Shown here piece after piece: positions 1 through 8,682 of a stretch of 21,494 nt of DNA. Position 1 is the stretch's first letter. The number at the start of each line of letters is the position of its first letter. The stretch covers positions 1-21,494 of the forward strand of contig JAZUPH010000022.1 in the NCBI GenBank assembly GCA_045605145.1, read 5' to 3'. Under the pieces are notes generated by a model, which searched no databases, had not been told where the DNA came from, and saw nothing but the letters and a program-made list of their open reading frames with translations. The position numbers and the translations under genes are program-made. Origin of the DNA: CAMNAO01 sp045605145 (GTDB lineage: Bacteria > Bacillota > Clostridia > Oscillospirales > Oscillospiraceae).

Positions 1-52
1 GCAAGGTGCATCTCTCCGCTTTTCGGAGGCCCCTCTCTCAAGGCGCTCGATT
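1..52 (-). other. Probable leader of a leftward stable-RNA (rRNA-type) operon
   Basis: On the minus strand this is the first transcribed stretch after the downstream tandem promoter. It contains a small hairpin (arms CTCCG/CGGAG around positions 14-28) and ends at the window edge in TGCACCTTGC (positions 10-1). That last string resembles the boxA-type antitermination sequence seen in Firmicute rRNA leaders. No gene body is visible. The rRNA assignment is an inference from promoter strength and this motif; a tRNA or other highly expressed operon would also fit. Confidence 0.4.
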
Positions 53-81
53 ATATTACCACAACCAAAAGTACTTGTCAA
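53..81 (-). promoter_or_regulatory. Sigma-A promoter P2, leftward
   Basis: Read on the minus strand: TTGACA (81-76), a 17-base spacer, then TAATAT (58-53). The -35 box is preceded by the A-rich stretch TCGAAAAAAGTGC, which could act as an UP element. Transcription would start near position 46 and leave the window. It is the promoter-proximal member of a tandem pair with a near-identical upstream flank. Confidence 0.8.
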
Positions 82-158
82 GCACTTTTTTCGATTTTTC
101 TCAAAATCTTTTCCGTCGTGGCCTTTCTCTCGCCCCGCCCCGAAAGGTGAGCTTTGTT

Positions 159-187
159 AATATACCACCTCCCCACCCCATTGTCAA
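159..187 (-). promoter_or_regulatory. Sigma-A promoter P1, leftward
   Basis: Read on the minus strand: a consensus TTGACA (187-182), a 17-base spacer, and TATATT (164-159). The upstream flank TCGAAAAAAGTG repeats that of the second promoter about 105 bases downstream, so the two look like a duplicated promoter module. Tandem strong promoters with A-rich upstream flanks are typical of rRNA operons. The rest of bases 188-342 shows only an imperfect hairpin (312-330) just past the germination operon, with no U-tract. Confidence 0.8.
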
Positions 188-342
188 CACTTTTTTCGAA
201 AAATTTTCAGGATTTTTTGCCATTTCAGGCATATATCAACATCTTGCGGTCGTATTTACATTTTCGCGCCACATCTTGAGTTTCAGCCCCGCGGCATACT
301 CTATATATGTAGGGCAGCAATCAGCCGCCCGCCCCTTTAATA

Positions 343-1461
343 TCAGTTCTGTGCCTTCTTCGTTCTTCGCTTCATCGCCGCATCTTTAATTTTCAGTGTC
401 AGCCAGGCCGCGGGAAGGACTGCCAGCAGGAGTATCATATTTGTAAGCGGTACGATCTGCCGGCTGAGCATGCGCAGGTCAAATGCGCTGCTGCCCAGCG
501 CAAAGGACACCCCATAGCTTACGGCACCGATCAGCAGACACCAGTCCTGTCGGCGAATGCGGGAGCAAAAGCGGCTTAGGATATAGGATGCAGTCATAAT
601 CTGCCCGGCAAGGAACACGAAGTCGGTTATGACCCAAATTCCCAGCACGAGAGCCTCTACCCGCTCGGCGACGCCGAAGAGGGTAATGTTGCGTATCATA
701 ATAAAGAAGGGACTTTGAAGTCTTGCACACAGCGCAGGGGACATCGAGCCCACGGTTGTGAATATCAACGCAAACGCGGCACCAAGCGCCACCGCCATCC
801 AGCGCATCGTCACGCCGCCGTCCGAATCACAGCGCCGAGTATATCCGTACAAAAATGTGAAGTAGCCAAAGTAGCTGACCAGATTCACCACCGCGATTGC
901 AGAGAGCAGTATTTCCGGCAGGTCATAGGCCGTCACCGGCAGCAGGTACGCCGCTTTCACCTTAAACGCCGAGATCAGCAACAAGGGTGCCAATATTACC
1001 CCGCCAAGCAGTGCAAATATTTGTGCGCTGCGGGCAAGGCTGCGCAGAGTGCCACGGGCCGCAATCACCGCCATCACTGTCAGCACAAGAGAAAACAGCC
1101 ATGTGCTGCCGGAGTTGTATACCGCACTGAGTATCCGCTCGGACGCATTGCGCAGGGTAAAGCCGCAGTAGAACATAAGCCACAGAGCCACGATAAGCGC
1201 CGCAACTCCGCCCAGCTTGCGTCCCCAAGCCATGTCCAGCAGCTCACACATTCCCTGACCTTCGCTGCAGCGGCAGTTCATATCGCTGAGCATTCGGAAA
1301 TACAGAACGCAGACGGGGGCAGCAGCCACCGGCGCCAGCCAGGCCGCGTTGCCGGCAATCTGCGCCGGCGCACCAGGCAGCAGGCGGGTCATGGCGGACA
1401 AAATGCCCACGAAGGCCAGGGCCATGAGCTGACGGCGGCTGATGAATTTATCTGTCGTCAC
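343..1461 (-). CDS. Spore germination receptor permease subunit, GerAB/GerKB family
   Basis: This 372-residue integral membrane protein belongs to the GerAB family of the APC transporter superfamily. In the dormant spore this subunit sits in the inner membrane as the germinant-sensing part of a Ger receptor. About ten hydrophobic segments fill the chain. A late stretch, AERVEALVLGIWVITDF, matches the family's characteristic R-(V/I)-E...W region. The start is GTG at 1461, sharing one base with the TAG stop of the C subunit (TAGTG), with GGAGGTG seven bases upstream. It is the last gene of a three-gene operon A-C-B. The C-terminus is short and basic. Family assignment is firm; the germinant it senses cannot be told from sequence. 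Confidence 0.92.
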   Translation of the reverse strand: MTTDKFISRRQLMALAFVGILSAMTRLLPGAPAQIAGNAAWLAPVAAAPVCVLYFRMLSDMNCRCSEGQGMCELLDMAWGRKLGGVAALIVALWLMFYCGFTLRNASERILSAVYNSGSTWLFSLVLTVMAVIAARGTLRSLARSAQIFALLGGVILAPLLLISAFKVKAAYLLPVTAYDLPEILLSAIAVVNLVSYFGYFTFLYGYTRRCDSDGGVTMRWMAVALGAAFALIFTTVGSMSPALCARLQSPFFIMIRNITLFGVAERVEALVLGIWVITDFVFLAGQIMTASYILSRFCSRIRRQDWCLLIGAVSYGVSFALGSSAFDLRMLSRQIVPLTNMILLLAVLPAAWLTLKIKDAAMKRRTKKAQN

Positions 1462-2654
1462 TATTTGCCACCTCCAATGACCCGCTTAAAGCTGCCGTCC
1501 ACCGGCATAGGAGATTCAAGGTCAAATGTGCGCTTTATCTCCGTCTTTGCGTCTACAGTTATTTTCAACTCCGGCAGCATCTGAGTAAACTCATCAAAAC
1601 CCAGCTTTTCCATCTTATATGGTGCCACCCTGTCAATATTTCCGTATATATCGAGGAAATCCAGCTTCAGTGACTTTGCCTGCTCAAAGGCCGCTACAGT
1701 ACAGCGTTCATAAGCTGCGGAAACATTATCCTGCACGCTCTCGCGCCACTGGTCGTTATACAAGTCACAACCCTCATGGGCAGCGGTGATATTCCCCTCA
1801 AGGTGAATATCCACGCTAATGCCGCTAAGTTTGTCGTTCTTGTCGAAGACCGGCTTCCACTTTACCTTCGCGCCGGTAAGCTGCAGCGAGACCGCGCGCC
1901 CATCGGCGTCTTTTGCCTCCACCTCGGCGGATTTTAGTCTTCCGGTGAGCAGCAGCACACCGCGCGCCGCCTCCCCTTGGGCATAATCCACCAGTTTCCC
2001 GTCTGAAATTATGGCAAAACCCGCCGGTGCGACCCGCTTTTCCGCCTCGGACCCCTTCTCTGTGTCGCTGTTGCGGGCGCTTATGGCCATTATCAGGGCG
2101 CAGCCCCTGACGGCCAGTGCGGTCGTCACCTCGCTGGCGTCAAACACACAACTTTCGCCTGTCCTGGCGGCGTTTTCAATTAAATATGTCAGCATCATTT
2201 CCGCCGACACCTCACTGTCCGTGGCACCGGTCATAAGCTCCTGTGCCGAGCCGCAGACAACGGCCAAATGCGCTGAGCCGCGCATCTGCGCCGAGCGTTC
2301 TACAAAATCAAGGTAGGGCGCGATGCCGTCCTTAGCCGCCTGTTCCCCGATAAGCACCTGCTTTGCGTGGGAATAATACGGCTCACGGGTGCTGGGATTG
2401 TTGGCAAGGGCCTGCAGCGCTCCGGCAAGTGAGGTTGCCCGGCGGCTGATGACAATGGGTTTGCTCCCCTCACCGTCGGTACCGGTGGAAATAGACACTG
2501 TCAGCCCCTCGTCATCGGAATCCACGCCCACAACGCGCACCAGCTCAAGGTCAGACGCCTCACGGTACTGGGAATAGATGGTCATACCGCCGCAGCCGGA
2601 AAGGGGCAGGATTAGCAAAAAGGATGTCAGAATAGTGATAACTCTGTTTTTCAC
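1461..2654 (-). CDS. Spore germination receptor lipoprotein subunit, GerAC/GerKC family
   Basis: This 397-residue lipoprotein is the C subunit of a Ger receptor, anchored on the outer face of the spore inner membrane. The N-terminus MKNRVITILTSFLLILPLSGC is a lipoprotein signal with lipobox LSGC, so the mature protein would begin at that cysteine. The chosen start is the GTG at 2654. It overlaps the TGA stop of the A subunit as GTGA and has AGGAGGG nine bases upstream; an in-frame ATG eight codons earlier has no such support. The body includes the family's Ger(x)C region with motifs such as YSHAKQVLIGEQAAKDG and ends with an acidic/basic tail. The overlap implies translational coupling with the A subunit. 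Confidence 0.92.
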   Translation of the reverse strand: MKNRVITILTSFLLILPLSGCGGMTIYSQYREASDLELVRVVGVDSDDEGLTVSISTGTDGEGSKPIVISRRATSLAGALQALANNPSTREPYYSHAKQVLIGEQAAKDGIAPYLDFVERSAQMRGSAHLAVVCGSAQELMTGATDSEVSAEMMLTYLIENAARTGESCVFDASEVTTALAVRGCALIMAISARNSDTEKGSEAEKRVAPAGFAIISDGKLVDYAQGEAARGVLLLTGRLKSAEVEAKDADGRAVSLQLTGAKVKWKPVFDKNDKLSGISVDIHLEGNITAAHEGCDLYNDQWRESVQDNVSAAYERCTVAAFEQAKSLKLDFLDIYGNIDRVAPYKMEKLGFDEFTQMLPELKITVDAKTEIKRTFDLESPMPVDGSFKRVIGGGK

Positions 2655-4117
2655 CGCTGTTCTCCCTCCTGGCGGCAATGCAGCGCCGTCTCGGCACGAT
2701 GCCCGGCGTCACCTCTGAAGCGCATAAAGCCCTTTATCACCCTTTTGGCATTACCAGTGGAAAACGGGGTTGTATAGGCCACACCGAGGCACTCGATGGT
2801 GCAAAGATAGTAGATTATCATGGTTAGTCCCGCTGCAACGCCCACTATACCCGCCGCAACAGCTGACAGCACCAGAAGCATCCGGCACACGCGAAGCGCG
2901 CTGCCCATATCCTGGCTGGGCGCGGTGTAACCCGCGATGGTTGCAAGACTCACGACGATGACAACAACAGGGGAAACGAGTTTTGCGTCTATTGCCGCCT
3001 GCCCCACCAGCAGGGCACCGATAATGGACACCGTCTCACCCACGGGGTTGGGCAGACGCAGTCCCGCCTCCTGCAGCAGTTCAACAGCAAGCAGCATGGC
3101 TATCGTCTCCATCGCCGTGGGGAAGGGTACACTCTGCTTTGCGGTGATGATGGCCTGCATCAGCTTAACCGGCAGCATCTCCTGATGGTACATGGCAACC
3201 GCCACATAGAACGCCGGCAGAAGAAGTGACAGAATGAGTGCGCCGTAGCGCAGCAGTGTTAGAATGGAGGCCACAACGGTGTGCTGTGCCTCATCCTCCG
3301 GCACGCGGAAGAACTGCCCGAATGTGCCGGGGGCAAGCCAGCCCATTGGCAGGCCGTCAACCAGAACACCTACGCGCCCCTCAAGTATATTGAGCGCAAA
3401 CTTATCTGCACGCTCGGTGTTTATAAGTTGGGGGAAGATGCTGCCCGGCCTGTCGCACAGTGCCTGATCTATAACGGCGGCAGAGATAATGGCATCGGCA
3501 TCGATCCGCTCAAGGCGGCGGCGCACCTCGTCCACGATCCCGGTTGAGGTAAACCCGCGCTTATACACCATAGCCACTCCCGTCGGGCAGGCGCTGTTTG
3601 TGGTGACCTTTTCAATGACGATGCTCTCATGACGCATTTTTCGCCGCACAAGGGCGATATTGATGCGCAATGTCTCAACAAAGGCGTCTTTTGCGCCCTT
3701 GACCACCTTTTCCTCCTTGGGCGCCTCAACATTGCGGCGCTCCTGGGCACGCACCTCAAAGGTGACGGCGATGGCCTCGGCCTTAAATATAATGGAGCAG
3801 TGCCCGTCCAGAAGATCCTGTGCTATACTTTCGGCATCGGCGCGCAAGTTTGCAATGACGCAGGATATTCCGCCCCGCAGTATAAGGCGCGCCGCATCTG
3901 ACGCGCCGTGGATGCCGCCAAAGCGTTCCGGATCGGTGAAAGGGCGCAGGACAAGCTCAGAGGCCTGTGAGGTGGAGACAAGGCTGTCCAGATAACACAG
4001 AAGCGCCTCCGCTCCGTTGCCGCCGGCATAGGCCGCATGCTGCTTAAAGTCCAAGCTGCCCTCAAATTTCGCCGCCACACTATTTATCAGTGCCTGACCC
4101 GGTGCAATAGCGCTCAT
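2651..4117 (-). CDS. Spore germination receptor subunit A, GerAA/GerKA family
   Basis: The A subunit of a Ger germinant receptor, 488 residues. A hydrophilic N-terminal region of about 280 residues, with the family motif ILEGRVGVLVDGLP near 245-260, is followed by about five membrane segments. The membrane part contains the hallmark block RLPNPVGETVSIIGALLVGQ (about 355-375) and the PFP...E stretch near 332. The second ATG (4117) is preferred because GGAGGAGGG lies six bases before it; the ATG at 4123 almost touches that ribosome site. It leads the operon, 120 bases after mfd and beyond a strong terminator, so it should have its own promoter. Ger operons in Bacillus use sigma-G, but I could not identify a convincing sigma-G site here. 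Confidence 0.93.
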   Translation of the reverse strand: MSAIAPGQALINSVAAKFEGSLDFKQHAAYAGGNGAEALLCYLDSLVSTSQASELVLRPFTDPERFGGIHGASDAARLILRGGISCVIANLRADAESIAQDLLDGHCSIIFKAEAIAVTFEVRAQERRNVEAPKEEKVVKGAKDAFVETLRINIALVRRKMRHESIVIEKVTTNSACPTGVAMVYKRGFTSTGIVDEVRRRLERIDADAIISAAVIDQALCDRPGSIFPQLINTERADKFALNILEGRVGVLVDGLPMGWLAPGTFGQFFRVPEDEAQHTVVASILTLLRYGALILSLLLPAFYVAVAMYHQEMLPVKLMQAIITAKQSVPFPTAMETIAMLLAVELLQEAGLRLPNPVGETVSIIGALLVGQAAIDAKLVSPVVVIVVSLATIAGYTAPSQDMGSALRVCRMLLVLSAVAAGIVGVAAGLTMIIYYLCTIECLGVAYTTPFSTGNAKRVIKGFMRFRGDAGHRAETALHCRQEGEQR

Positions 4118-4150
4118 AGGCATCCCTCCTCCGGCAAAAGCGCCGCATAG

Positions 4151-4188
4151 CTAACAAATAAGACCGGAACAAAATGTTCCGGCCTTAT
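4151..4188 (-). terminator. Intrinsic terminator downstream of mfd
   Basis: An inverted repeat has arms 4158-4171 and 4175-4188 around a three-base loop. In the minus-strand RNA all 14 pairs form, one of them a G-U, and the stem is followed by UUGUU. On the plus strand the same position is an A-C mismatch, which supports leftward orientation. It lies 50 bases past the mfd stop and 34 bases before the germination operon, insulating the two. Confidence 0.88.
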
Positions 4189-4237
4189 CTTTGCCAATGT
4201 TGCTATTTTAATGGTTGGAAATTTCTGCGCTTTTGGC

Positions 4238-7200
4238 TCAGTCCTTTCCCGCTTCGCTCCAATCGCGGATGAAACCCAGCGCAAACTCCGCAACGCCGCG
4301 CTTGCGGTCGTGGCGCAGACTGACGGCGGGCTTGTTGCCGGCCTGAACCTTCAGCAGGCCGCGGTAACGGGGCTTTGCATACAGCTCAGAGATCTTTTTC
4401 ATATCGAAAAAGGCCGCGTCAATGGCGAAGATCAATGTGTCGCCCTTCTGCGTCACATCGGTTATACCGGCCTTTGAGGCTTCGCCGCGCAGGAGTGCAA
4501 TAAGAATAAGGGCATTTACCGACGCCGGCGGCTCACCGTAGCGGTCGATAAGCTCGTCTGTCATGTCGTCCGCGTCCGCCTCGCTGGAGATGTGAGCGAT
4601 GCGGCGGTAGAGGTCCATACGCTGCTCGGCCATGGGTACATAGCTTTCGGGAATGAAGGCCGAGACCGTAAGATCGGCGGAGGTGCTGGTCTTCACCGGC
4701 GGTTTCTTGCCCTGCTCCTCCATGACCGCCTCTTCAATAAGCTGCAGATACATATCATAGCCCACTTCCATCATGTGTCCCGACTGCTCCGCACCTAGAA
4801 GATTGCCCGCGCCGCGAATTTCAAGGTCGCGCATGGCTATCTTGAAACCGGAGTTGAACTGGGCAAACTCCCGGATGGCGTTAAGCCGTTTTTCGGCGAT
4901 CTCTGTGAGCACCTTGCCCTGACGGAAGGTAAAATAAGCGTAGGCGCGGCGGTTTGAGCGGCCGACCCGGCCGCGTATCTGATGCAGCTGAGAAAGTCCC
5001 ATTTTATCCGCATCCTCGATAATAAGGGTGTTGACATTTGTAATGTCCAGACCGGTCTCGATGATGGTGGTACACACAAGCACCTGCACCTCGCCGTCGG
5101 CCATGCGCTGCATCACATCGGAAAGCTGCTCGTCGGGCATCTGACCGTGAGCCACGGCAACGGTAATATGGTCACCCAGCATCTCCTGCAGGCGAATGGC
5201 GGTGCGCTCAATATTCTGCACCAGATTGTGCAGGTAATACACCTGTCCTCCGCGCCCCACTTCTCGGCGTATGGCATCGGCGATGATGCCCCAATCGTGC
5301 TCAATGACGTAGGTCTGCACCGGCTGACGGTCCATTGGCGGCTCTTCAATGGTGGACATATCCCGGATGCCGGCAAGTGCCATATTCAATGTGCGGGGTA
5401 TGGGTGTAGCCGACAGGGTCAGTACATCCACGCATTTTGTCATCTCTTTGAGCTTTTCTTTATGGGTCACGCCGAAGCGCTGCTCCTCATCGATGATAAG
5501 AAGACCCAGATCCTTAAACTGCACATCCTTCTGCAGCAGGCGGTGAGTGCCCACAACGATGTCCGCCTTGCCGTTGGCAATATTGGCCACTGCGGCGCGC
5601 ATCTCTGCCGGCTTGCGGAAGCGGCACAGCAGCTCCGTGGTGACAGGGTAACCTGAGAAGCGGCGCATAATTGTCTGGTAATGTTGCTGGGCGAGGACGG
5701 TCATGGGCACCAGAATGGCGGCCTGCTTTCCGTCCATGACGCATTTCATCACCGCGCGCAGGGCGACCTCGGTCTTGCCATAGCCCACATCGCCGCAAAG
5801 AAGGCGGTCCATGGGCACAGGGCGCTCCATATCCTCTTTGATCTCTTTTATGCAGCGCAGCTGGTCGTCCGTCTCCTGATAGCCGAAGGCATCCTCAAAC
5901 TCGGTCTGCCACACGGTGTCGGGCGAGAAGGCGTAACCGGGTATGCGCCGCCGCTCCGCCTGCAGGGCGATAAGTCCCTTTGCCAGCTCCTTTGCGGCAA
6001 CGCGGGCCTTGGTCTTGGCCCTCTGCCACTCGCCTGTGCCCAGCTTGCTGAGCTTTACCGGCGCATCTTCGCCACCGCCGCCGATGTATTTCGACACCGC
6101 GTCAAGCTGGGTCGCGGGGATGTACAGCACATCCGTGCCGGCAAAAGCTATTTTTATATAGTCCTTATCCACGCCGTCAATGCGGCGCTTTACTATGCCC
6201 ACGAAGCGGCCGATGCCGTAGCTTTCGTGCACCACAAGGTCGCCGGGGGCAAGGTCGGTGAAGCTTTCCAGCTTCTGGCGGCTGGAGTCCGCCTTCTTCT
6301 TCCGCGCCTTTTTGCGGAAGCTCTGGCCCATTATCTGCCCCTCAGTGAGGATAGCAAGGCGCGTATCCGGGAACTCCAGTCCGGCGGTGAGTATGCCCAC
6401 CGTCACCGTGCAGCAGCCCGGTTCGGGCATCCGCGTCAGCTCCGTATCCAGCATGCAGGCAACGCCCTCGCGCTGCACAGCGGCGGCCATTATTCCGGCG
6501 CGGCGCGCATCCTGGCACAGAAGCACTGTTCTGAACCCGCTGCGGATATAGTGCTTCACATCCCCCATGGCCGTCTCAACACTGCCGCCGTAGCTGGGCA
6601 GCTGCTTTGCCATGACGCTTTCAATATTCTTTGGCGCAATGGGATAATTGGACGCCGTAAAGCTGTCCATCATCACGATGGCATAATCTTTCAGCCGGGC
6701 GCAGACCCAATCCCAATCCATGGCATATTCGCCCACGGCGGGATCCATTTCGCCCCTTTCCGCCATTGCGGCGGCGTCCTCCGAGATCTGCCACATATAG
6801 TTTTTGCCCCTCTCCCGCAGGCGGGCAGGCTCAGACAGGATCAAAAGCGCATCGGGCGGCAGGTATTCCAACGCCGTGGCGGCGGGGTAAAACAGCGGCA
6901 GATAGCGGTCGGCCCAGGCAGGCACCATTCCTGCCTGCATCTGCTCAAGATCTCTCTGGGCGGACACAAGCACCTTCGGCGGCAGGCTTTTTTTCCGTCC
7001 GAGCCGTTTTACATAGCTCTCCATAGTGGACATGGACAAGGGATGCACAGGTAAAGTCTCTGCCGCGGGGATAATAAGGGCGCTTCTTGCCCCCTCACCC
7101 CGGCGCTGGGTGCTTACACTGAAAAAGCCCACGGAGTCAATGTCGTCACCGAAAAATTCACAGCGCACCGGCTCATCATAGGCCGGTGAGAACACATCCA

Positions 7201-7738
7201 GAATTCCCCCGCGCACGGCAAACTGCCCAGGGCCTTCCACCTGACTTGCGCGGGTGTATCCGGCCTTCACCAATTTTTCCGCAACAACGCCCATGGGGAT
7301 GACATCACCCACAGTGAGGGTGAATGACAGCTTGGAGAACAGCTCACGGGGCATCGTGCGCAGCATCAGTGCATCTGCCGTAACGGCCAGCGCCTCAATT
7401 TCACCGCTGTCAAGCCGTGCAAGGGTGTGCATCCTGCGCTGTTCCGCGCCGCGGGAGGCGGCATCTGCTCCAAAGAGGTTGAGGTCGCGCCCAAGAAGCG
7501 TGCCCGCCTGTTTCCCCGTAAGGGCGGTCAGGTCGGCGGCCATGCGCGCCGCTTCGGCATCGTCTGCACAGACGATCACCACGGGTCTGCCGCTGTCCAT
7601 GGTAAGCGCCGTGGCCGCAAGGGCACGGTGCACCGGCGCAAGGCCCGTAATAAGAGCAGGGCTTCGCCCCGCCTCAAGGGCGGCACGGGTATTTACTATC
7701 GCTTTCTCCTGCGCGGTGGCTAAAATAAGCTGTTTCAT
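4238..7738 (-). CDS. mfd: Transcription-repair coupling factor Mfd
   Basis: Mfd displaces RNA polymerase stalled at DNA damage and recruits UvrA for nucleotide excision repair. The 1166 residues match the family length. An N-terminal UvrB-like module (to about 350) contains GPGQFAVRGGILDVFSPA near 169. The RNA-polymerase-interacting region is at about 498-550 (GDLVVHESYGIGRFVG). The SF2 translocase follows with Walker A GDVGYGKT (649-656), DEEQ box (750-753) and SATPIPRT (776-783). The C-terminal TRCF domain ends near FIRDW. The ATG at 7738 is preceded by GGAG at eight bases. It stands alone between a parS-bearing gap and a terminator. I see only a weak promoter candidate upstream (ATGACA, 16 bases, TATACG). 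Confidence 0.98.
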   Translation of the reverse strand: MKQLILATAQEKAIVNTRAALEAGRSPALITGLAPVHRALAATALTMDSGRPVVIVCADDAEAARMAADLTALTGKQAGTLLGRDLNLFGADAASRGAEQRRMHTLARLDSGEIEALAVTADALMLRTMPRELFSKLSFTLTVGDVIPMGVVAEKLVKAGYTRASQVEGPGQFAVRGGILDVFSPAYDEPVRCEFFGDDIDSVGFFSVSTQRRGEGARSALIIPAAETLPVHPLSMSTMESYVKRLGRKKSLPPKVLVSAQRDLEQMQAGMVPAWADRYLPLFYPAATALEYLPPDALLILSEPARLRERGKNYMWQISEDAAAMAERGEMDPAVGEYAMDWDWVCARLKDYAIVMMDSFTASNYPIAPKNIESVMAKQLPSYGGSVETAMGDVKHYIRSGFRTVLLCQDARRAGIMAAAVQREGVACMLDTELTRMPEPGCCTVTVGILTAGLEFPDTRLAILTEGQIMGQSFRKKARKKKADSSRQKLESFTDLAPGDLVVHESYGIGRFVGIVKRRIDGVDKDYIKIAFAGTDVLYIPATQLDAVSKYIGGGGEDAPVKLSKLGTGEWQRAKTKARVAAKELAKGLIALQAERRRIPGYAFSPDTVWQTEFEDAFGYQETDDQLRCIKEIKEDMERPVPMDRLLCGDVGYGKTEVALRAVMKCVMDGKQAAILVPMTVLAQQHYQTIMRRFSGYPVTTELLCRFRKPAEMRAAVANIANGKADIVVGTHRLLQKDVQFKDLGLLIIDEEQRFGVTHKEKLKEMTKCVDVLTLSATPIPRTLNMALAGIRDMSTIEEPPMDRQPVQTYVIEHDWGIIADAIRREVGRGGQVYYLHNLVQNIERTAIRLQEMLGDHITVAVAHGQMPDEQLSDVMQRMADGEVQVLVCTTIIETGLDITNVNTLIIEDADKMGLSQLHQIRGRVGRSNRRAYAYFTFRQGKVLTEIAEKRLNAIREFAQFNSGFKIAMRDLEIRGAGNLLGAEQSGHMMEVGYDMYLQLIEEAVMEEQGKKPPVKTSTSADLTVSAFIPESYVPMAEQRMDLYRRIAHISSEADADDMTDELIDRYGEPPASVNALILIALLRGEASKAGITDVTQKGDTLIFAIDAAFFDMKKISELYAKPRYRGLLKVQAGNKPAVSLRHDRKRGVAEFALGFIRDWSEAGKD

Positions 7739-7968
7739 ATATAAACTCCGTATAGGATGGTATTTAAACCTGTCATGTGTGGCGGGTAATATTTCTCACA
7801 AAATCTCAATTTGAGAGCTTCGTCACGCGTTTTGGCGTACAAAACTGGTAAAATTCCCGCTTTGCGGCAAAACGCCGCTATCCCCGGAGCGAGCTGCCCC
7901 GGGGTGTCGTTGTTCCATGTGGAACACTGTTGTTATATTTTATGCGTCCGGAAACCCTTTATGACGCC
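7739..7968. other. rsmG-mfd intergenic spacer with two hairpins and a parS site
   Basis: This 230-base gap has no supported gene. It contains a hairpin GCGGC/GCCGC (7864-7878), a second with arms CCCCGG/CCGGGG (7882-7904), and a parS-like palindrome at 7911-7926. Neither hairpin is followed by a clear U-tract on either strand, so they are weak terminator candidates for rsmG. The part nearest mfd is AT-richer and should hold the mfd promoter. Confidence 0.5.
7911..7926. promoter_or_regulatory. parS partition site (variant)
   Basis: The 16-mer TGTTCCATGTGGAACA matches the parS consensus of ParB families, TGTTNCACGTGNAACA, except for one central base (T in place of C at position 8). The outer seven base pairs of the palindrome are intact. 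It lies about 9.3 kb left of the dnaA-dnaN gap and in an intergenic region, as expected for a ParB loading site. The central change may weaken binding. Confidence 0.75.
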
Positions 7969-8682
7969 TTACACCAGAGGATTTTTCACCATCTTAGCAT
8001 AACGCCGCGGGTAACCGGCAGGTGTTGCGCGCAGTTTCTTTATCACGACCACGCAGCGGGTCCTGTCGGAATCGGGGATCTCATAGCTGTGTATCACAGC
8101 CTCCCCACCGCCAAGCAGCGCGATTGCACGCTTAGCCTCCGCCAGTTCTTCCTGCGCACCGGGGCCTTTCATGGCCAGAAACACTCCGCCCGGCTTAATA
8201 AGGGGGAGACAGAGCTCGGCAAGTACGTGCAGCTTTGCTACGGCGCGGGCCGTTACCACATCATACTTTTCCCGATGCTCTTTACTCTGCCCCGCGTCTT
8301 CTGCGCGGGTCATGCACACCCCAACCTCGGGCATACCCTCAAGGGCGGCGGCAGAACGCAGAAAGTCGCAGCGCTTCTGCATGGACTCCAAAAGTGTGAC
8401 GGACACATCCCGCCTTGCAACGGCAACAGGCATACCGGGGAAACCGGCACCGCTGCCCACATCGGCCAGCTTCGCGCCCTGTGGGATCAGGGGCAAAAGT
8501 GCCAGACTGTCAAGGAAATGGGCGCGGGCGGCATCCTCCTCACCTTTTATGGCGGTCAGGTCCATTACCCGATTCTTTTCCTCGACAAAGTCATAAAAGC
8601 GGCGTAGAACGCCCGGCGCGGCAGGGTCAAGGTCAATACCCATCTGTACCGTGCCGGCGCTTATAAGCTCTTCCAGCTTCAC
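7969..8682 (-). CDS. rsmG: 16S rRNA (guanine-527-N7)-methyltransferase RsmG
   Basis: RsmG (GidB) methylates N7 of G527 in the 530 loop of 16S rRNA using S-adenosylmethionine; its loss confers low-level streptomycin resistance in several bacteria. The 237-residue chain shows the family N-terminal pattern DLTAIKGEED...HFLDSL (41-60), the SAM-binding loop DVGSGAGFPG (74-83), and ARAVAKLHVLAELCLPLIKPGG further on. The C-terminus YPRRYAKMVKNPL matches the usual basic ending. The GTG start overlaps the mscL stop as GTGA, with AAGGA seven bases upstream, implying translational coupling. rsmG near parAB is conserved in Firmicute origin regions. Confidence 0.96.
   Translation of the reverse strand: MKLEELISAGTVQMGIDLDPAAPGVLRRFYDFVEEKNRVMDLTAIKGEEDAARAHFLDSLALLPLIPQGAKLADVGSGAGFPGMPVAVARRDVSVTLLESMQKRCDFLRSAAALEGMPEVGVCMTRAEDAGQSKEHREKYDVVTARAVAKLHVLAELCLPLIKPGGVFLAMKGPGAQEELAEAKRAIALLGGGEAVIHSYEIPDSDRTRCVVVIKKLRATPAGYPRRYAKMVKNPLV

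Noticed and set aside
312..330. Terminator of the germination operon
   Set aside because: A 7-bp stem with a G-U pair is followed by TACATATATAG on the minus strand, not a U-tract.
6..389. Plus-strand open frame of 127 codons at the left edge
   Set aside because: It runs antisense through two strong leftward promoters and into the germination gene, has no ribosome site and no recognisable family.
5681..7054. Long plus-strand open frame opposite mfd
   Set aside because: It is His/Gly/Ala-rich antisense of a clearly real gene in high-GC codon positions; no start signal or domain.
7864..7904. Terminator for rsmG
   Set aside because: Two GC stems exist but neither is followed by a T-rich tract on the minus strand.
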